A stretch of DNA of 64,000 nucleotides from NCBI RefSeq assembly GCF_013204845.1, contig NZ_JABMKY010000004.1, positions 1-64,000 of the forward strand. Reading direction: 5' to 3'. Shown in pieces: positions 17,773 through 26,407 of the stretch. A model generated the notes under the pieces. It was not told the DNA's origin. It was given only the letters and a program-made list of their open reading frames with translations, and did no database searches. A program made the translations under genes and the position numbers. Every line of letters begins with the position of its first letter. Within the stretch, counting starts at the first letter, position 1. The stretch comes from Paenibacillus qinlingensis (GTDB taxonomy: Bacteria > Bacillota > Bacilli > Paenibacillales > NBRC-103111).

Positions 17773-19536
17773 ATGAACGTACTTTTATCCACACTGAACG
17801 CCAAATTCATTCATACCTCCTTGGCCTTACGCTATCTCAAAGCGTTCTGCGAGAAGGATTTTGATGTTGAAATAACCGAATATACAATTAAAGATCCCGT
17901 TATGAATGTGGTCTCTGACATTTATCAGAAGGCGCCAGACGTGCTGGGCTTTTCCTGCTACATATGGAACATCGAAGAGACGATCAACATTATCAAAATG
18001 ATCAAAAAAATCCGTCCCGAGCTCATCATCGTCCTTGGTGGACCTGAGGTTTCTTACGACACGGACTACTGGATGGAGCGCATCCCTGAGGTTGATTTCA
18101 TCGTCATGGGCGAAGGGGAAGAGACCTTCCACCAATTGCTGACAGAGATCTCGACAACACGCAAATACCACTTCGTCTACGGCGTTGCCTACCGCAAAGA
18201 GCAAGAAGTGATTCTGATGCCGGGCAGGCCGAAGCTGAAGCTGGATGATATCCCGTCACCGCATCGCTTCAAGGAAGATCTTCCGAGCCTAGCGAACCGT
18301 GTGGTCTACTTCGAGACGAGCCGCGGCTGTCCGTTCTCTTGCCAATTCTGCCTGTCGAGCATCGAGGTGGGTGTGCGGTATTTTGACATGGAGCGAACTA
18401 AGTCAGACCTGCTTTACCTTATCGACTCAGGAGCAAAGCTGATCAAATTCGTAGATCGTACGTTTAATATTAAACGGGATTATGCGATGGAAATCTTTGA
18501 ATTCCTTATTCAAAATCACCGTGGCACCGTGTTCCAGTTCGAGATTACGGCGGACATTATGCGTCCTGAAGTGCTTGATTATTTGGCTGAAAATGCTCCT
18601 CCGGGTACGTTCCGTTTCGAGATCGGCGTGCAATCGACGAATGATACGACGAATGACCTCGTGCAGCGGAGACAGAACTTCTTCAAGCTGAGCCGCACCG
18701 TGTCTAAGGTGAAAAACAGTCTCAAAATCGATCAGCATCTCGATCTGATTGCCGGGTTGCCGGAAGAGGATTATAACTCGTTCCGTAAGACGTTTAATGA
18801 CGTTTTCGAGCTAGGGCCGGAAGAGCTGCAACTTGGCTTCCTCAAAATGCTGCGCGGAACAGGCATGCGAAAAGATGCCGATAAATTCGGCTATATTTAT
18901 ATGGATCACGCCCCTTACGAGATTCTCGGCAACGACATCCTGCCGTTCACTGACTTGATTCGCATCAAGCGCGTGGAGGATGTGCTCGAGAAATATTGGA
19001 ACGCTCACCGGATGGATCATACGGTGAAGCACTTGATCGCCAATGAATTCGCGTCGGCGTTCGACTTCTTCCAAGAGTTCGGCGACTTCTGGGAAGGCCG
19101 CGGCTGGCAGAAGATCGGGCATCAGCTCGAGGATTTGTTCACTCGCTTACGCGAGTTCCTGCTGCATCGCGGAACTACGAACATGCACATCATCGAAGGC
19201 TTGATGAAGCTAGACTACTTCCTCGGCCATAAATATAAGCCGCGCAAAATCTGGTGGGACTTCACCTTGGAGAAGTCCGAACAGAATGCGTACCTCAAGC
19301 TGGTTGCGGAGCAGCCTGAGCTCGTCAGCGGAGACTTCCAGAGCCTCCGTATCAATGAGAAAGACCTGCACAAGCATGCTATGCTTGAGGTCTTGCCGTT
19401 CGCTTTGCAGACGTACCTGCAAAGCGGCCACATCGACGAAAGCAGCAAGGAGCTGCTTGTCGTGCACTTCCCGCCGGACGCGCAGAAGCCGGCGTCCTAC
19501 TATACGATGCCGCTGCAGCAGCTGGCAACGATCTAA
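17773..19536 (+). CDS. B12-binding-domain radical SAM protein (DUF4080 type)
   Basis: A 587-residue radical SAM enzyme. An N-terminal cobalamin-binding-like domain (about 1-140, with DVLGFSCYIWNIEETINIIKMIKK and a VLGGPEVSY strand) is followed by the radical SAM core. The cluster motif is C186-x3-C190-x2-C193 within SRGCPFSCQFCLSS. A C-terminal DUF4080 region fills the remainder. The family is widespread in Firmicutes, but its reaction has not been fixed to my knowledge. The classic DxHxxG cobalamin motif is not visible, so B12 use is uncertain. The gene stands alone and ends in a good terminator. Confidence 0.85.
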   Translation: MNVLLSTLNAKFIHTSLALRYLKAFCEKDFDVEITEYTIKDPVMNVVSDIYQKAPDVLGFSCYIWNIEETINIIKMIKKIRPELIIVLGGPEVSYDTDYWMERIPEVDFIVMGEGEETFHQLLTEISTTRKYHFVYGVAYRKEQEVILMPGRPKLKLDDIPSPHRFKEDLPSLANRVVYFETSRGCPFSCQFCLSSIEVGVRYFDMERTKSDLLYLIDSGAKLIKFVDRTFNIKRDYAMEIFEFLIQNHRGTVFQFEITADIMRPEVLDYLAENAPPGTFRFEIGVQSTNDTTNDLVQRRQNFFKLSRTVSKVKNSLKIDQHLDLIAGLPEEDYNSFRKTFNDVFELGPEELQLGFLKMLRGTGMRKDADKFGYIYMDHAPYEILGNDILPFTDLIRIKRVEDVLEKYWNAHRMDHTVKHLIANEFASAFDFFQEFGDFWEGRGWQKIGHQLEDLFTRLREFLLHRGTTNMHIIEGLMKLDYFLGHKYKPRKIWWDFTLEKSEQNAYLKLVAEQPELVSGDFQSLRINEKDLHKHAMLEVLPFALQTYLQSGHIDESSKELLVVHFPPDAQKPASYYTMPLQQLATI

Positions 19537-19541
19537 CCCCA

Positions 19542-19577
19542 AATCCCTTTCACGCCTAGCGTGAAGGGGATTTTTTC
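19542..19577 (+). terminator. Intrinsic terminator after the radical SAM gene
   Basis: A 14-bp stem with one mismatch, AATCCCTTTCACGC with GCGTGAAGGGGATT, and a T-run immediately after. Confidence 0.85.
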
Positions 19578-19656
19578 GCATGTACCGATTGAACACGCGC
19601 CCATATGGGTAATCTAGGGTAGGTCAAGCAGTTTGATACTGAGAGGAGAGCTAACT

Positions 19657-20082
19657 ATGATCGAAACCCAAAAGACACAACTCGAAGAACAAATCATTGG
19701 CGTGCTGAACGCTAACCAGGTGTGCTCCTTTGCAACGATTGACGGTAACAAGCCTAAGGTGCGCTACATGGCCTTGTTTCACGAAGGGTTGGAAATCTAT
19801 TTAACGACGAGTAAGAAAACAGATAAGGTTGAGGAACTCCAAGAAAATCCCCATGTGCACATTCTTGTGGGGTATGACGGCAAGTCTACGCCGAACATTT
19901 TGCAAATCCAAGCTACGGCTAAGATCTCTTCGGATAATGCCCTTCGCGAGAAGTTATGGAATGATGATATGAAAGAGTGGTTTGACGGGCCGCACGATCC
20001 TAACTATGTGGTTATGGACATTTCTCCGTCCTATATTGAATATTCGAGTAAGGGTTCTGAACCCCAAATTTGGAAGAAATAA
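19657..20082 (+). CDS. Pyridoxamine 5'-phosphate oxidase-family protein
   Basis: A 141-residue split-barrel flavin-binding protein of the general stress protein 26 type. The N-terminal strands VCSFATIDGNKPKVRYMALFHEGLEIYL and a KTDKVEELQENPHVHILVGYD segment match the family core. The end carries a DISPSYIEYSS strand. Such proteins bind FMN, F420 or haem; this one is unassigned. I chose the ATG at 19657, with GAGGAGAG 6 nt upstream, over a TTG at 19633. It lies alone, upstream of the IMP dehydrogenase gene, which has its own promoter. Confidence 0.85.
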   Translation: MIETQKTQLEEQIIGVLNANQVCSFATIDGNKPKVRYMALFHEGLEIYLTTSKKTDKVEELQENPHVHILVGYDGKSTPNILQIQATAKISSDNALREKLWNDDMKEWFDGPHDPNYVVMDISPSYIEYSSKGSEPQIWKK

Positions 20083-20123
20083 CGCCGTATCGTAGTCGAC
20101 TGAACATTTCCCTAAAAAATCCA

Positions 20124-20153
20124 TTGACCACAGGTAAGGTTCAGTGATAAGAT
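20124..20153 (+). promoter_or_regulatory. Sigma-A-type promoter for the IMP dehydrogenase gene
   Basis: TTGACC (20124-20129), an 18-nt spacer, and TAAGAT (20148-20153) with an extended TG dinucleotide one base upstream of it. A small hairpin, CTTTGAG with CTCAAAG (20190-20208), lies in the leader before the ribosome site. Confidence 0.6.
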
Positions 20154-20235
20154 TATAAAAATTTACCTATGGATCAATTAAAGGAGAGGCTTTGAGCTAC
20201 ACTCAAAGATCCCTATATTAGGAGGAAAATGTAAA

Positions 20236-21738
20236 GTGGCTACGTATTATATGGAACCATCGCGTACGTTTAGTGAGTTTCTGTTGATTCCTAATCTAAC
20301 GACGAAGGATTGTACACCGGCAAATGTTAAGCTGAAGACCCCGCTAGTCAAGTTTAATAAGGGTGAGGAGCCAGCAATCTCCCTGAATATCCCGTTTTCT
20401 TCTGCTGTCATGCAAGCCGTATCCGATGATGGAATGGCTATTGCACTGGCGCGTAGTGGCGGGATTTCCTTTATTTTCGGCTCTCAGTCGATCGAAGAGC
20501 AAGCACAGATGGTGCGCAAGGTAAAAGGGTACAAGGCTGGTTTCGTCGTAAGCCGCTCCAACCTGAAACCTGAGCAGTCCCTTAGTGATGTGCTAGCTTT
20601 GAAAGAAGAAACAGGGCACTCTACTGTTGCGATCACCGATGATGGCACAGCGAACGGAAAATTGCTAGGGATCGTGACAGGCCGTGACTATCGCAGAAGC
20701 CGCGATCCGTTAGAGCGTACAATTTCGGAGTTCATGACACCTTTCGAGAAATTAATTTATGGTAAATCGGGTATTTCGCTTTCGGAAGCTAACAACCTAA
20801 TCTGGGATCATAAGCTGAACTGCTTGCCAATTGTGGATGACAATGGGAATTTGGATACGCTCGTTTTCCGCAAAGATTACGATGAGCACAAAGAGAACCC
20901 GATGGAACTGCTTGATAAGAATAAGAGTTACATTGTCGGCGCTGGGATCAACACGAAGGATTATACGGAGAGAGTTCCTGCGCTTGTTGAGGCCGGCGTT
21001 GACATTCTCGTGATCGATTCCTCTGACGGTTACAGTGAATGGCAGCATGAGACAGTACAGTATGTGAAACAGAATTTTGATGTGAAAATTGGTGCAGGTA
21101 ACGTTGTTGATCGCGAAGGTTTCCGCTACCTTGTTGAGTCGGGTGCTGACTTTATTAAAGTAGGGATCGGCGGCGGTTCCATCTGTATCACACGGGAACA
21201 AAAGGGTATTGGCCGCGGTCAAGCTTCCTCCGTGATGGAGGTTGTTGAAGCGAGAGATGAGTACTTCAGAGAAACGGGTACGTATATTCCGATCTGTTCC
21301 GATGGTGGTATCGTACACGACTACCATGTGACCCTTGCTTTGGCGATGGGTGCTGACTTCGTGATGTTGGGCAGATATTTTGCTCGTTTCGATGAGAGCC
21401 CAACTAGAAAGCTTAAAGTCGGTAACAATTTCGTGAAAGAATATTGGGGCGAAGGCTCGAACCGTGCCCGCAACTGGCAGCGTTATGACACTGGCGGCAA
21501 AAGCAAGCTTCTATTCGAAGAAGGCGTTGATTCCTACGTTCCTTATGCGGGAAGTTTGCAAGAAAACTTGGACAAGACGCTGGGTAAAATCAAATCCACG
21601 ATGTGTAATTGTGGTTCATTGACCCTCGACGAGTTGAAACAGAATGCAAGAATTGCACTCGTATCCGCAACAAGCTTGGTCGAAGGCGGAGCGCATGACG
21701 TAATTCTTAAAGAAAGCAGCCTTTCGGAAGAAGGATAG
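20236..21738 (+). CDS. IMP dehydrogenase (GuaB family)
   Basis: Oxidises IMP to XMP with NAD+, the first committed step to GMP. The 500-residue protein has the catalytic TIM barrel interrupted by a CBS pair (about 100-220, including [11 protein letters not shown] and [14 protein letters not shown]). Nucleophile Cys317 is in [20 protein letters not shown], and the mobile flap carries [12 protein letters not shown] with a downstream [10 protein letters not shown]. The start is GTG with AGGAGG about 10 nt before it. The flap and the N-terminus ([16 protein letters not shown]) differ from the usual Bacillus GuaB, so this may be a second, divergent IMPDH. A CBS-containing GMP reductase is an unlikely alternative because of the complete flap. 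Confidence 0.88.
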   Translation: MATYYMEPSRTFSEFLLIPNLTTKDCTPANVKLKTPLVKFNKGEEPAISLNIPFSSAVMQAVSDDGMAIALARSGGISFIFGSQSIEEQAQMVRKVKGYKAGFVVSRSNLKPEQSLSDVLALKEETGHSTVAITDDGTANGKLLGIVTGRDYRRSRDPLERTISEFMTPFEKLIYGKSGISLSEANNLIWDHKLNCLPIVDDNGNLDTLVFRKDYDEHKENPMELLDKNKSYIVGAGINTKDYTERVPALVEAGVDILVIDSSDGYSEWQHETVQYVKQNFDVKIGAGNVVDREGFRYLVESGADFIKVGIGGGSICITREQKGIGRGQASSVMEVVEARDEYFRETGTYIPICSDGGIVHDYHVTLALAMGADFVMLGRYFARFDESPTRKLKVGNNFVKEYWGEGSNRARNWQRYDTGGKSKLLFEEGVDSYVPYAGSLQENLDKTLGKIKSTMCNCGSLTLDELKQNARIALVSATSLVEGGAHDVILKESSLSEEG

Positions 21739-21748
21739 CAGCGATAAA

Positions 21749-21805
21749 TAAAAAGCTCTCTGACAGTGCCCATCAACCGCGGCTGCTATCAGAGAGCTTT
21801 TTTTA
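21749..21805. terminator. Bidirectional terminator between the IMPDH gene and manA
   Basis: Stem AAAAGCTCTCTGA with TCAGAGAGCTTTT, flanked by A-rich sequence on the left and a T-run on the right. Confidence 0.88.
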
Positions 21806-21822
21806 TTATAATTAGTTTCTTC

Positions 21823-22788
21823 CTATGGCAAATAACTGCGAATCACTGTCATATTGCCCTCGAGTGAGTAGCTGCCCAAATCAGCTGGAAGCAAGAAACA
21901 GTCCCCTGGCTTCGTCGCGATTTGACCGTCAGCCCATTGCAGCGTCCCGTTGCCGTCTGCGATCACAAGGATCACGAAGCTATCCGGGGTAGTCGTAAGC
22001 TCCCATTGCGGCCCTACAAGACCCTTTTCAACGGTGAAAAAAGGAGAGGATGCGAGCGTCAGCCATGTGCCTGCTTCTGCTAAGTCTGTTTTCATGCGCG
22101 TGGATCCTGAACCTTCGTACGCAATCACATTGAGGGAATCCTCGATGTGCAATTCACGCAGTTTTCCGTCCAAACCTGGGCGGTTGTAATCATATAAACG
22201 ATACGTTGTATCTGAGTTTTGTTGAATTTCTGCTACAAGTACACCCGCGCCAAGCGCGTGAACCGTACCTGCAGGTATGTAGAAAGAATCTCCGGCTTCG
22301 ACAGGAACTTCTTGTAAGCAATCCATAATGCGGTTATCCGCAATCGCTTCTGCAAGGCTTTCCCGTGTTACGCCTTCTTTCATGCCGTATATAATTTTGG
22401 CGCCAGGCTTCGCATCAAGAATGTACCACATTTCTGTTTTGCCAAGTTCACCAGCCGCGAGGTTTTCATAGTGATCGTTAGGATGAACCTGAACAGATAG
22501 ATCGTCTTCGCAATCTAGCAATTTTATTAAGAGTGGAAAACGGCCGTTTTTCTCGGAAAATCCTTTGGTACCGAACAATGTTTTGCCGTATTTCTCACGA
22601 ATTTCGTCTAGTCCTAAGCCAGCTAATTCGCCGTTAATGACTTTCGTTGTTCCGTTCGGGTGATCGCCGATCATCCAGCCTTCACCGATTGCACCTTCCG
22701 GCAGCTCAAAGCCGAAACGTTCGAGGGTTCTGCCTCCCCAAACGCGTTCTTTCATTTCAGGTTGAAATTGTAACGGGTATGATTTCAA
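21823..22788 (-). CDS. manA: Mannose-6-phosphate isomerase, class I
   Basis: Interconverts mannose 6-phosphate and fructose 6-phosphate; a zinc-dependent cupin. The 321-residue length fits the short Bacillus-type ManA. Visible motifs are ERVWGGRTLERFG at the N-terminus and LSVQVHPNDHYE with metal-binding Gln and His. PAGTVHALGAGVLVAEIQQNSDTTYRLYDYNR is the signature block with the second His. The C-terminal cupin strand carries KPGDCFLLPADLGSY. It is convergent with the IMPDH gene over a shared terminator and stands alone on its strand. Confidence 0.92.
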   Translation of the reverse strand: MKSYPLQFQPEMKERVWGGRTLERFGFELPEGAIGEGWMIGDHPNGTTKVINGELAGLGLDEIREKYGKTLFGTKGFSEKNGRFPLLIKLLDCEDDLSVQVHPNDHYENLAAGELGKTEMWYILDAKPGAKIIYGMKEGVTRESLAEAIADNRIMDCLQEVPVEAGDSFYIPAGTVHALGAGVLVAEIQQNSDTTYRLYDYNRPGLDGKLRELHIEDSLNVIAYEGSGSTRMKTDLAEAGTWLTLASSPFFTVEKGLVGPQWELTTTPDSFVILVIADGNGTLQWADGQIATKPGDCFLLPADLGSYSLEGNMTVIRSYLP

Positions 22789-22860
22789 AACAATCCCTAC
22801 TTTCCCCTAGTCTATTCTATCATTCTGTCTTTTATACCACTCTAGCATTATATCATGCGG

Positions 22861-23433
22861 CTATCTTTTTTCTAGAGCCAAGAGATACGGCGCGGAGGCG
22901 CTCCGATTGGCAAATTGATACCGCAGCACTTGAAACGCTGCGAGTGGCAAGCTCTCCGCCCAGCGTTCCACCGCTGCGGCTTCTTCGGAGCCACCATCGT
23001 GGCCGCTGTACAGCACGATGGTCACGATTCCGCCTTTGCGCAGCAGGCGGAGGGCGGCTTCAAGAGCAGGAATCGTCGATGCCTGCTCGGTAATTATGGT
23101 TGTATCGGCTCCTGGCAGGTAGCCGAGATTGAAAGTGACCGCTGCGACCTTGCCGTGGCGGTCTTGCGGCACAGCCGCTTCCATGAGCGCATGGCTGCAT
23201 AAGCTCATGTGAACTTGGGCGTCTGGCAGCTCTTTCGCCAGACGCAGGCCGGTTTGATCCAGCGCCGCCTGCTGGATATCGAAGCCGTAGACGCAGCCGC
23301 GAGCGCCTACGAGCTTCGCCATGAACAAGGCGTCCACGCCTGTGCCGAGCGTAGCATCGATAACGGTATCGCCAGGCCCGACGCGTTGTCCGATGAGCTG
23401 GTGTACATAACTCAGAACTGAAACAAATCCCAT
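22861..23433 (-). CDS. mnmM: tRNA mnm5U-type methyltransferase (MnmM/YtqB family)
   Basis: A 190-residue class I SAM-dependent methyltransferase. Motif I is VIDATLGTGVDALFMAKLVG and the acidic end of strand 2 is YGFDIQQAAL. A motif IV-like NLGYLPG follows, and the C-terminus has a substrate-binding IVLYSGHDGG. These match YtqB, which in B. subtilis was identified as MnmM, the methylase completing 5-methylaminomethyl-uridine at tRNA position 34. The neighbouring radical SAM gene is its known functional partner. I chose the ATG at 23433 because GGAGG lies 10 nt upstream; the ATG at 23451 lacks a ribosome site. Most of the gene is strongly GC-rich. Confidence 0.87.
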   Translation of the reverse strand: MGFVSVLSYVHQLIGQRVGPGDTVIDATLGTGVDALFMAKLVGARGCVYGFDIQQAALDQTGLRLAKELPDAQVHMSLCSHALMEAAVPQDRHGKVAAVTFNLGYLPGADTTIITEQASTIPALEAALRLLRKGGIVTIVLYSGHDGGSEEAAAVERWAESLPLAAFQVLRYQFANRSASAPYLLALEKR

Positions 23434-23620
23434 GTGTAGAGTGCCTCCCATGATTGCTTGCTAATCCATTTCTCGACAATTTCCCAGGAAATATGGAATG
23501 AAACATGGAACGAGAGGACGTCATTTGTATAGAATCTTGGCTGATGCGAAAGGATTATTTAGCAGCAAGTAGCGGATCCATGTTCCATATCACTCGCTCT
23601 AGCCCCCGCCATAGCGTTTA

Positions 23621-24580
23621 TTAGCTTTCTTTCCCCGCCCAATACTTCCCTTGCCATGTATTTCGCTCCGTCAGCAATTTATCAAAAGCGTTCAACACTT
23701 CCCATTTCTTGAGGCTCCACATTGGTCCGATTAGTAGATCCCGCGGGGCATCTCCAGTGAGTCGGTGAACGATCATCTCAGGTGGCAGTATCTCCAAAGT
23801 ATCCACGATCAACTTGACGTACTCATCTTTCTCCAAGAACTGCAACAAACCAGCTTCATACTGTTTCACCATCGGCGTTTTGCGCATGAGATGAAGCAAA
23901 TGAATTTTGATGCCTTGCACATCCATCTGTGCGACAGCTTTCCCTGTATCTAGCATCATCTCGTGCGTTTCTCCAGGTAAGCCATAAATAATGTGCGCAC
24001 ACACGCGAATATTATGTTTGCGCAACTTTGCTACTGCATCCAAATAACATTGCGTATCATGAGCACGATTGATCAGCACGGAAGTGGATTCATGCACGGT
24101 TTGCAGACCCATTTCCACCCATAAATAGGTACGCTGATTTAATTCAGCTAGATATTCAATGACATCATCTGGCAAGCAGTCTGGCCGCGTAGCGATAGAT
24201 AAGCCGACCACGCCAGGCTGTTTTAAAATCTCTTCATAATACTCTCGCAGTTCTTCTACTGGCGCATAGGTGTTCGTGTATGCCTGAAAATAGCCAATGT
24301 AATTGGCTTCGGGCCATTTTTGATGCTGAAGATCGCGGATCTTATTAAATTGTGTGACAAGATCGTCGCGGCGACTTCCAGCGAAATCTCCTGATCCACG
24401 TGCACTGCAGAAGGTACATCCGCCTGTTGCAATCTTGCCGTCGCGATTAGGACATGTGAAACCAGCATCCAGCATGACTTTGAATACTTTACCGCCTAGA
24501 TTCTCGCGCATTTCATAATTCCATGTATGGAAACGTTTATCTCCCCAAAGCTGAGGTGATTCCTGAATCATTGTAGACAT
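23621..24580 (-). CDS. mnmL: TIGR01212-type radical SAM protein (MnmL/YtqA family)
   Basis: A 319-residue Elp3-like radical SAM protein. The cluster cysteines are spaced C43-x11-C55-x2-C58 (FTCPNRDGKIATGGCTFCSA), the long spacing typical of the YtqA group. Other marks are GYFQAYTNTYAPVEELREYYEE and VVGLSIATRPDCL. A final VHRLTGDAPRDLLIGPMWSLKKWEVLNA block completes the set. In Bacillus YtqA has been linked, as MnmL, to the MnmM-dependent tRNA U34 modification route. Its location directly upstream of mnmM on the same strand, 187 nt apart, supports that pairing here. AAAGGA lies 11 nt before the ATG. Confidence 0.87.
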   Translation of the reverse strand: MSTMIQESPQLWGDKRFHTWNYEMRENLGGKVFKVMLDAGFTCPNRDGKIATGGCTFCSARGSGDFAGSRRDDLVTQFNKIRDLQHQKWPEANYIGYFQAYTNTYAPVEELREYYEEILKQPGVVGLSIATRPDCLPDDVIEYLAELNQRTYLWVEMGLQTVHESTSVLINRAHDTQCYLDAVAKLRKHNIRVCAHIIYGLPGETHEMMLDTGKAVAQMDVQGIKIHLLHLMRKTPMVKQYEAGLLQFLEKDEYVKLIVDTLEILPPEMIVHRLTGDAPRDLLIGPMWSLKKWEVLNAFDKLLTERNTWQGKYWAGKES

Positions 24581-24796
24581 AGGACATGTATCCTTTCTTT
24601 CTGTTGCTTCTCCATAAACACTGTGAGAAGTCCTTGGAAACCGTGTTGTCGATTATTTTGTTTCAACCTATATTGTAGCGAAATTTACTCATGAAAGCGA
24701 CCCCTGCCTTTCCAACAAGTCCCCCAATAAAACCTCTCCTAAGCGAGCATGATAACCTTGCACCACAATTACGAGCTGAGAGGGGAAATGGACTAC

Positions 24797-25429
24797 ATGA
24801 AAAAGTTTCGTACGATAACTTTGGCGGTAGCACTGACAACAGCTTTAAGTATGGGGGCAGCAGGGGTTCAGGCAACGCATATGGATACAGGAAATGCGGG
24901 CGGAACGGGATCGGGATCACCAATTGGGACATTGGGGACTACGACATCAACGGGCTATACGGGAAGCAACTATGATGCTACTTCACCAGGAATGGGGCTT
25001 GGGACAGGCATCAGCTCACAAAATTTTAGTGGAAATGGAACGAACGGTATTTATAATGGGAATTTAACCACTCCCAATACGTATTCTGGTTATGGGACAC
25101 CTGGGAGAGGCACTGGCGTAATGGACCATATGAACGGTTATGGGACGACGCCGGTTGAAAAAGGGGCTAACGCGCTTGAGAGAGGCGTAGAACGCGGAGC
25201 TAATGCGGTTGAACGAGGTGTCGATCGCAGTGCAAACATGGTGGATAGAATGAGTACGAAAAGCCTATCTACTACTTCACCAAGCACTAATGGTAATTCA
25301 TATCGCGCTTATGCAACAACGGATACTAATAATAATGGCAGTAATTGGGGCTGGTTGGGTCTAGTAGGATTATTGGGCTTAGCGGGACTACGAAGCAATA
25401 ATAGTAAAAGAGACGAAAGCTACAAATAA
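24797..25429 (+). CDS. WGxxGxxG-family secreted or membrane-anchored protein
   Basis: A 210-residue exported protein of low sequence complexity. It has a signal peptide (MKKFRTITLAVALTTALSMG, cleaved after a GVQA site). A Gly/Asn/Thr/Ser-rich middle follows, and then the short amphipathic repeat EKGANALERGVERGANAVERGVDR at about residues 123-146. Near the end is the motif WGWLGLVGLLGLAGLR followed by a basic tail, which matches the WGxxGxxG anchor. The motif resembles a sorting or anchoring signal. Function unknown. I chose the ATG at 24797 because it starts an MKKF signal peptide 11 nt after GAGAGGGG; ATG codons at 24788 and 24749 are less likely. Confidence 0.75.
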   Translation: MKKFRTITLAVALTTALSMGAAGVQATHMDTGNAGGTGSGSPIGTLGTTTSTGYTGSNYDATSPGMGLGTGISSQNFSGNGTNGIYNGNLTTPNTYSGYGTPGRGTGVMDHMNGYGTTPVEKGANALERGVERGANAVERGVDRSANMVDRMSTKSLSTTSPSTNGNSYRAYATTDTNNNGSNWGWLGLVGLLGLAGLRSNNSKRDESYK

Positions 25430-25448
25430 ATATCTTCTAAGAGCGAAG

Positions 25449-25478
25449 CACCTTCCATTATGGAGGGTGTTTTCTTTC
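25449..25478 (+). terminator. Terminator after the WGxxGxxG gene
   Basis: Stem CACCTTCCA with TGGAGGGTG and a following TTTTCTTTC tract. Confidence 0.75.
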
Positions 25479-25577
25479 ATTCTTCCATTCATCTACTAGA
25501 GGAAAGTTTTGATTTTTTTTATAGAATCGTCTATGATTTGTATTCGAAAGCATGTACGTGTAGGAGGCAAATGAATA

Positions 25578-26342
25578 ATGCGTTTACGGGGCAGAAAAGG
25601 TATTAGAGAAGATATAGAACGTCAAAAAGAACTCGTTGTATTAAATGCCAAGGATTATAAGGGCAAATGGTCCGAGTTGTTCGGAAACAATAACCCGATT
25701 CATGCCGAGTTAGGGATGGGCAAAGGGCGCTTTATTAGTGAAATGAGCAAGAAATATCCGAACATCAACTTTATCGGTGTGGATATGTATGATGAATTGA
25801 TTCGTAAGGCAAGTGAGAAAGCTAAGGTTGCACACGAAATTACCGTGGAGAATGAAGAAGATGCGGTGCTTAGTATTTCGAACTTAAGGTTGATGTTGTT
25901 CAATATCGAGCATATTGAAGAGGCGTTTGCTGAAGGTGAGCTAGAGCGCGTGTATTTGAATTTTAGTGATCCATGGCCGAAGAAGAAACATGCGCGTAGA
26001 CGTCTAACGCATCCAGGTTTTGTTGCCAAATATCAACAAATTCTGAACGCCAAGGGTGAAATCCATTTAAAAACCGATTCGCAATCTTTATTCGAATTTT
26101 CATTGAATTCCTTTGCAGATATGGGTCTAAGAATGCGTAATATTTCGCTGAACCTTCACGTGGACGGCATTCATCCAGATCATGTGATGACAGAATACGA
26201 AACAAAATTCGCAGGACAAGGGATGAATATTCACCGTCTTGAAGTTGTAATTGGACAAGAAGCGCTGTCCACACATCAAGAGCAGTTGAAGCAAGCTGCT
26301 GCAACCGCATTAGCCGCTGAATCAAAAGAATCAGCCGAATAA
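25578..26342 (+). CDS. trmB: tRNA (guanine-N7-)-methyltransferase
   Basis: Methylates N7 of G46 in the tRNA variable loop. The SAM-binding motif HAELGMGKGRFISEM is followed by the NFIGVDMYDELIRKA acidic loop. The TrmB signature YLNFSDPWPKKKHARRRL and the KTDSQSLFEFSL motif are also present. A VMTEYETKFAGQGMNIHRLEV block closes the fold. At 254 residues it is longer than the usual 215-220 because of an Ala/Glu/Gln-rich C-terminal tail (about 226-254). AGGAGGCAA lies 8-9 nt before the ATG. It stands alone and ends in a terminator shared with the convergent glycosyltransferase gene. Confidence 0.95.
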   Translation: MRLRGRKGIREDIERQKELVVLNAKDYKGKWSELFGNNNPIHAELGMGKGRFISEMSKKYPNINFIGVDMYDELIRKASEKAKVAHEITVENEEDAVLSISNLRLMLFNIEHIEEAFAEGELERVYLNFSDPWPKKKHARRRLTHPGFVAKYQQILNAKGEIHLKTDSQSLFEFSLNSFADMGLRMRNISLNLHVDGIHPDHVMTEYETKFAGQGMNIHRLEVVIGQEALSTHQEQLKQAAATALAAESKESAE

Positions 26343-26351
26343 GCTTCTAAC

Positions 26352-26407
26352 AAAAACAGACTAATCCATGTTGCCAAATGAGCAGCAAGGATAGTCTGTT
26401 TTTTTTA
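26352..26407. terminator. Bidirectional terminator after trmB
   Basis: Arms AAAACAGACTAATCC and GGATAGTCTGTTTT, with a long T-run on the right and A-rich sequence on the left. The T-run reaches the stop codon of the convergent gene. Confidence 0.85.
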
